A DNA stretch of 45,414 nt from DATAMF01 sp964472565 (GTDB lineage Bacteria; Chloroflexota; Anaerolineae; Aggregatilineales; Aggregatilineaceae). Under the pieces are notes generated by a model. It worked only from the letters and a program-made list of their open reading frames with translations. It was not told the origin of the DNA and ran no database searches. The stretch lies in assembly GCA_964472565.1 (NCBI GenBank), contig CAYYNB010000027.1, positions 1 through 45,414 of the forward strand. The letters run 5' to 3'. Shown in pieces: positions 41,874 to 45,414 of the stretch (position 1 is its first letter; each line of letters starts with the position of its first letter). The position numbers were made by a program, and so were the translations under genes.

Positions 41874-42560
41874 TTATTCTTTCGACTCGTTGTCTTCCAT
41901 TTCGATCTCATCCCCCACTTCCAGCCCGATCCGTTGTTCCAGCGAAGCCAACGCCGTCCGAAGATGCTGCTGCCGGATGCTGGTTGTTACATCCCCCCGT
42001 GTGCGCTCCAACACCGCCCGAAGCTGATCCATACGGTGCCGCAGTCCACCGGTGATGTTGTCATGGAAATCAAAGGTGATCAGCACATCATAGATCGCAT
42101 CCATCAAATCCAGGAGACGTTCTCCCTCACCGGAATCACCCTTACGAATAATATCCAGAATCTGCCGCCGAAGTTCACTTGCAGCTTCCGCCAGGCCATT
42201 CAAATAGGTGGAGGCTTCCACATTCAGCGCCTCTAACGTGGGCAGCGTGTCTCCTCGTACCAACGCATATGTCGCGCACGCTTCCACAAACTCCTTCAGC
42301 GCGTCCTGCGTATACCCGCTGTAATACAAATCTGGATACCCGGCGACCTGTGCGCGCATCGTGTCGGCGGCTTGCCGTGCATTTTCAAGCCGTTCCTGCG
42401 CCAGCTCCCACTCATGCCGATGTACCGCCCGTATCGCGTTCCCGCATGACTGGATCACCGCCCGCGATTGTTTGATCGCCTCGTCTCGTGCAGCACTTTT
42501 AGCCTCAAATACCACGCGAATAGTTTCTGCAATCCCATCTAAAATATCCAAATTACTCAT
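41874..42560 (-). CDS. Translin family protein
   Basis: 228 residues from the ATG at 42560; eight upstream residues fall in the overlap and lack a ribosome site, while AAGGGG precedes this ATG. All-helical, with the translin pattern: RDEAIKQSRAVIQSCGNAIRA (first helices), AYLNGLAE-type stretch STYLNGLAEAASELRRQIL, GDSGEGERLLDLMDAIYDVL, and the signature GLRHRMDQLRAVLERTRGDVT. Eukaryotic translin binds RNA/ssDNA and forms C3PO with TRAX; archaeal and a few bacterial homologs are less well studied. The gene overlaps DUF3467 by eight bases and follows ssb, suggesting a nucleic-acid role. Its acidic tail (EIEMEDNESKE) is an addition. Confidence 0.85.
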   Translation of the reverse strand: MSNLDILDGIAETIRVVFEAKSAARDEAIKQSRAVIQSCGNAIRAVHRHEWELAQERLENARQAADTMRAQVAGYPDLYYSGYTQDALKEFVEACATYALVRGDTLPTLEALNVEASTYLNGLAEAASELRRQILDIIRKGDSGEGERLLDLMDAIYDVLITFDFHDNITGGLRHRMDQLRAVLERTRGDVTTSIRQQHLRTALASLEQRIGLEVGDEIEMEDNESKE

Positions 42561-42894
42561 CTTTTGGCCCCTTATTAGGATCATCTCCGCCCTGAATCGA
42601 GCTAAACAATTGGTCGGCTAACGAAGGACCACGCGGCGGCATCTGGATTTCACCGTGATTGGCTTCATACCGTGCGATATTCTCTTCGAGCGCCTTCAGC
42701 AGCATTTTCGCGTTCACCGGAGTCAGCACAATCCGCGACCGGATGCGCGCTTTCGGCACGTTCGGCAGAATCTGCGCAAAATCCAGAAACAGTTCCCAGG
42801 GTGAATGGGTAATGATTGCAAAATTCGCATACGTAGCAGGTAAATCGGCTGGTACTTCGATATTTAATCGCCGGGGTTCGGGTTTTTCAGACAT
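42553..42894 (-). CDS. DUF3467 protein
   Basis: 113 residues from the ATG at 42894, supported by GGGAG seven bases upstream. The DUF3467 core is seen: LPATYANFAIITHSPWELFL, DFAQILPNVPKARIRSRIVL and TPVNAKMLLKALEENIARYE. The family is small and of unknown function, found widely, often next to nucleic-acid genes. The C-terminal 30 residues are acidic and probably unordered. It is translationally coupled to translin (eight-base overlap, ATGAGTAA) and lies 83 bases downstream of ssb on the same strand. Confidence 0.88.
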   Translation of the reverse strand: MSEKPEPRRLNIEVPADLPATYANFAIITHSPWELFLDFAQILPNVPKARIRSRIVLTPVNAKMLLKALEENIARYEANHGEIQMPPRGPSLADQLFSSIQGGDDPNKGPKDE

Positions 42895-42977
42895 AAAACA
42901 TCTCCCATAAATAAGAAACAGCCGCGAGTCTTCCTCTATCGGCTGTATCGCACTATTCAACTATACCGCAGTGCAGC

Positions 42978-43379
42978 CTAGAATGGCAGATCGTCCGGTT
43001 CGCTCGGATACCCGCCCGCCTGGTCCACCATCGCGCCCGCATCATCGCGCCGCCCCAGGAATTTCATATCCCGCGCGGTTAGCTCAATCGATGCGCGCGG
43101 CTGGCCGTCCTGTCCCAGGTAGGCACTCGCATCGACTTCGCCTGTGACCATAATCTGCATGCCCTTCCGCACATACTGGTTAGCAGTTTCCGCCAGTCCG
43201 CGCCAGCAGGACACCTTGAACCAGGTAGTTTTTTCGCGTTGTTCATTGGTGGTCCGATCATTCCATCGACGCGACACGGCCACGCTGAAATCACAAACCG
43301 CCACACCGCTTTGTGTGTAGCGCATTTCCGGATCGCGCCCCACATTGCCGATAATAATAGTATATTGATAACTTGACAT
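42978..43379 (-). CDS. ssb: Single-stranded DNA-binding protein
   Basis: 133 residues. OB-fold marks are YTIIIGNVGRDPEMRYTQSG, VCDFSVAVSRRWNDR, TTWFKVSCWRGLAETANQYV and GMQIMVTGEVDASAYLGQDG. The acidic tip ends EPDDLPF, the short form of the DDxPF peptide that docks repair proteins. The C-tail is short, as in small SSBs of Gram-positive type. AAGGAG lies six bases before the ATG. The promoter at 43460-43488 contains a perfect LexA-type GAAC-N4-GTTC box, so it is probably induced in the SOS response. Downstream are DUF3467 and translin. Confidence 0.96.
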   Translation of the reverse strand: MSSYQYTIIIGNVGRDPEMRYTQSGVAVCDFSVAVSRRWNDRTTNEQREKTTWFKVSCWRGLAETANQYVRKGMQIMVTGEVDASAYLGQDGQPRASIELTARDMKFLGRRDDAGAMVDQAGGYPSEPDDLPF

Positions 43380-43459
43380 CGCATGCTCCTTGCGCCAGGT
43401 TTTATGTGTTATCCCATCTTACGCTATCCGCTCGCTTGCAGCAACCCGGCGTGGTGAAG

Positions 43460-43488
43460 ATTATAACACAAATAGAACGTTTGTTCAA
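43460..43488 (-). promoter_or_regulatory. ssb promoter with SOS (LexA) box
   Basis: On the minus strand TTGAAC (43483-43488) and TATAAT (43460-43465) are separated by exactly 17 bases. GAAC-AAAC-GTTC (43475-43486) overlaps the -35. That matches the GAAC-N4-GTTC LexA box known from Bacillus and reported for Dehalococcoides. A bound repressor would cover the -35. The start should be near 43453, a leader of about 74 bases. Confidence 0.8.
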
Positions 43489-43523
43489 ATTTCATTCGGA
43501 TACCCTGAAAAGGCTGGCCGGAG

Positions 43524-44972
43524 TTACACGCGCCGCGTTTCTAATTCATCCATCAGAATCCGCTGCACCACCTGCGCCTCGCCTTTACCTTTCATCGTCC
43601 GCATGACAAGTCCCATCAGGAATTTGATCAGTTTCTCTTCCCCGGCCAGATACCGCGCCACTTCATCCGGCTTTTCATCCAGCACCTGCCGGACAGCCTC
43701 GCGCAGAACTCCTTCGTCCGACACCTGGGCCAGGCCTTGTTCCTCGACCAGTTTCGCCGGATCGCCGCCTTGTGCGTACAGCGTTTCGAGCAGTTTTTTC
43801 GCCACGCTGTGATTAATCATCCCCTTTTGTACCAGCGAAATCAGGTCCGCCAGTGCTTTGGGTGTCACCCGAATCTGGCCCACATCTTCCCGCTGCACAC
43901 CGGCGTTGTTCATATGTCGAAACAAATCCCCGATAATATAGTTGGCGATCTGCTTGGGTTCTCCCCCTGCTGCAACCGCTTCCTCAAAATAATGGGCGAC
44001 TGCCTGTTCTGCTACCAGAATCGACGCATCATAGCGGCTCAGTCCAAGCTGATTCATGAAGCGATCTCGTTTCGCATCGGGCAGTTCGGGCAGTTGGACA
44101 GCGGCTACCCATTCGCGGCTGATTTCGATCACGGGCAAATCGGGTTCAGGAAAATAACGGTAATCCTCCGCGCTTTCTTTCACACGCTGCACCACCGTTT
44201 GCTGCCGGACATCATCCCAACCCATCGTCGCCTGTTGCACTGCGCCGCCTGCTTCCCACACATGAGTCTGCCGCTCGATCTCATAGGCTGTCGCGCGTGT
44301 CAGGCTGCGAATGCTGTTCAGGTTTTTCACCTCGGTGCGCGTCCGAAACTCACTCGACCCCACCGGGCGCACGCTGATATTCGCCTCAAATCGCAGCACA
44401 CCCTTACTCATATCGCCGCTGTTCACACCCAGATATTGCAGAATGGCGCGCAGCTTCCGGGCATACGCTTCTGCCTCTTCCGCGCTGTGCATATCCGCCT
44501 CAGACACAATTTCCAGCAGTGGCACGCCCGCCCGGTTTAAATCAACCAGGCTGTGCCCATCCACATGGGTGAGCTTACCCGTATCTTCTTCCAGGTGTGC
44601 CCGCCGCACCCGAATCCGTTTCGTGCTGCCATCCGGCAGATCAACTTCCAGCCACCCATTGATCGCCAGCGGATAATCATACTGGCTGATCTGGTAGCCC
44701 TTCGGTAGGTCAGGATAAAAATAGCTTTTGCGCGCGAACTGGTTAAATTCTGGAATCTCGCAGTGCAGCGCCAATCCAACCATCAGCCCAAATTCAATGG
44801 CTTTGCGATTCACAACGGGCAGTACGCCGGGCATCCCCAGGCAAACGGGGCACACATGCATATTCGGTGCCGCCGAGGTGCTGTCTACTACCGCACAGGT
44901 GCAAAACATTTTAGATTCGGTTTCGAGTTCGGCATGAACTTCTAAACCGATAACAGGTTCATAGCTTGTCAT
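43524..44972 (-). CDS. gatB: Asp-tRNA(Asn)/Glu-tRNA(Gln) amidotransferase subunit B
   Basis: 482 residues from the ATG at 44972; an upstream TTG frame to 45011 would overlap the -10 box. The family features are PVIGLEVHAELETESKMFC, PVCLGMPGVLPVVN, RKSYFYPDLPKGYQISQYD, HLEEDTGKLTH, the QATMGWDDVRQQT stretch, RYFPEPDLPV, and the C-terminal YqeY/GatB tail domain ending FLMGLVMRTMKGKGEAQ. It works with GatA and GatC, which are not in the window, to amidate misacylated tRNAs. The usual gatCAB order is therefore broken here. A good promoter lies directly upstream. It may be co-regulated with ssb only by proximity. Confidence 0.97.
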   Translation of the reverse strand: MTSYEPVIGLEVHAELETESKMFCTCAVVDSTSAAPNMHVCPVCLGMPGVLPVVNRKAIEFGLMVGLALHCEIPEFNQFARKSYFYPDLPKGYQISQYDYPLAINGWLEVDLPDGSTKRIRVRRAHLEEDTGKLTHVDGHSLVDLNRAGVPLLEIVSEADMHSAEEAEAYARKLRAILQYLGVNSGDMSKGVLRFEANISVRPVGSSEFRTRTEVKNLNSIRSLTRATAYEIERQTHVWEAGGAVQQATMGWDDVRQQTVVQRVKESAEDYRYFPEPDLPVIEISREWVAAVQLPELPDAKRDRFMNQLGLSRYDASILVAEQAVAHYFEEAVAAGGEPKQIANYIIGDLFRHMNNAGVQREDVGQIRVTPKALADLISLVQKGMINHSVAKKLLETLYAQGGDPAKLVEEQGLAQVSDEGVLREAVRQVLDEKPDEVARYLAGEEKLIKFLMGLVMRTMKGKGEAQVVQRILMDELETRRV

Positions 44973-45010
44973 AGGATAGTCTCGCGTGTTGTGGTTGATG
45001 CGTTCTGTCA

Positions 45011-45039
45011 AGAATAGCGCACACCTACAGCCTGATCAA
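45011..45039 (-). promoter_or_regulatory. Promoter of gatB
   Basis: On the minus strand TTGATC (45034-45039) and TATTCT (45011-45016) are 17 bases apart. The start would be near 45004, giving a leader of about 32 bases to the ATG at 44972. No strong Shine-Dalgarno is seen. Confidence 0.65.
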
Positions 45040-45060
45040 TCTTCTTGTTTTGGTGATACT

Positions 45061-45370
45061 GGCTAATGGATAGCACAATCAGATTTGGCAGAATCGTAGG
45101 GCAGGGCTTGCCCTGCCCAGAGCGCTGCTTGCTGCGCCCGCTTTTCCCCTTTCTCCGCGTGCCGTTGGCGAACAGGGGGGATGGGGTAAAGAAAATATTG
45201 GCGCAGCCTAACGGTATCGCGCGGGGAAAAGGGCCGGGGGATAGGGGTAAACCACACGCCGCCCATTCCCTCCTGTAATCCCTGCACTATTAGCATCCAA
45301 GTTAGCCATCGAAAGACTATACACCCGCGAACATCTGTGCTATTCTTTTCATAGCGCATACCGCACCTTT
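45061..45370. repeat. Large mosaic of dispersed intergenic repeats
   Basis: The end of the window has no gene of note. It strings together modules found singly elsewhere: 45068-45101 (copy at 37957), palindrome GGGCAGGGC/GCCCTGCCC at 45099-45118, GCTTGCTGCGCCCGCTTT (copy near 32004), CCCCTTTCTCCGCG (copy at 26953), 45178-45207 (identical copy at 14629), GGGGGATAGGGGTAA (copy before tsaD), and CATCCAAGTTAGCCATCGAA (diverged copy at 32037). Such a mix suggests mobile or recombining non-coding repeats. Confidence 0.8.
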
Positions 45371-45414
45371 CCAACCCGAACAGGATCAGTTTTCCCCGTG
45401 TGGCGTCGTGAGTT

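Overview
The window looks like a bacterial chromosome of middling G+C content (judged by eye). The most likely source is Chloroflexota, perhaps Anaerolineae. This is inference from gene content: a bacterial translin next to a DUF3467 protein and ssb, a class V aminotransferase paired with a short SerA, a Hanks-type kinase with an FHA regulator, a two-function PGI/PMI, and a LexA box of the GAAC-N4-GTTC type. No phage, plasmid, transposase or CRISPR signal was seen. There is one tRNA, Arg(CCU).

Layout. 1-1115 is the 3' end of a large secreted Calx-beta/SH3b protein. 1220-14465 is a surface-polysaccharide region, entirely on the minus strand. Its first block is 14465->9384 (two GT4-type transferases, a hexapeptide acyltransferase and a large membrane protein, partly joined by ATGA overlaps). 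A two-gene GT-A block follows (9212->7266), then tRNA-Arg and an AT-rich gap. The last block is 6525->1220 (priming sugar transferase, Gfo/Idh dehydrogenase, DegT aminotransferase, methyltransferase, FemAB-like protein). A compact small-RNA-like unit (promoter, two hairpins) sits on the plus strand at 9284-9406.

14672-19940 runs on the plus strand: a YhfC-like intramembrane protease, a pentapeptide-repeat protein, PGI/PMI, a class V aminotransferase and SerA (serine synthesis). A DinB-like protein and an MFS exporter follow on the minus strand. 22084-28097 (plus) starts with the most unusual gene here, a membrane-spanning Ser/Thr kinase whose outer domain is an N-acetylmuramoyl-L-alanine amidase. 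It is followed by a glutaredoxin, an M23 peptidase, a small membrane protein, an M24 peptidase and TsaD.

28094-45414 is mostly minus strand: HolB, a second M23 peptidase with LysM domains and three cytoplasmic DTSP repeats, a GT2, an SGNH hydrolase, a 2H phosphoesterase, a GHMP kinase, a helicase-associated protein, a MecA_N-type lipoprotein PBP, Maf, an FHA-winged-helix regulator, translin, DUF3467, Ssb (with an SOS-box promoter) and GatB. FmdB is the one plus-strand gene.

Two themes stand out. One is a cell-wall signalling set: the kinase-amidase, the FHA regulator, two M23 peptidases, and a PBP of the low-affinity type. The other is a family of short palindromic and mosaic repeats in the gaps at about 14.6, 20.5, 27.0, 32.0, 37.3, 37.9 and 45.1-45.4 kb. 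Start codons were often moved from the longest open frame to the position supported by a Shine-Dalgarno sequence, a promoter or the domain edge.
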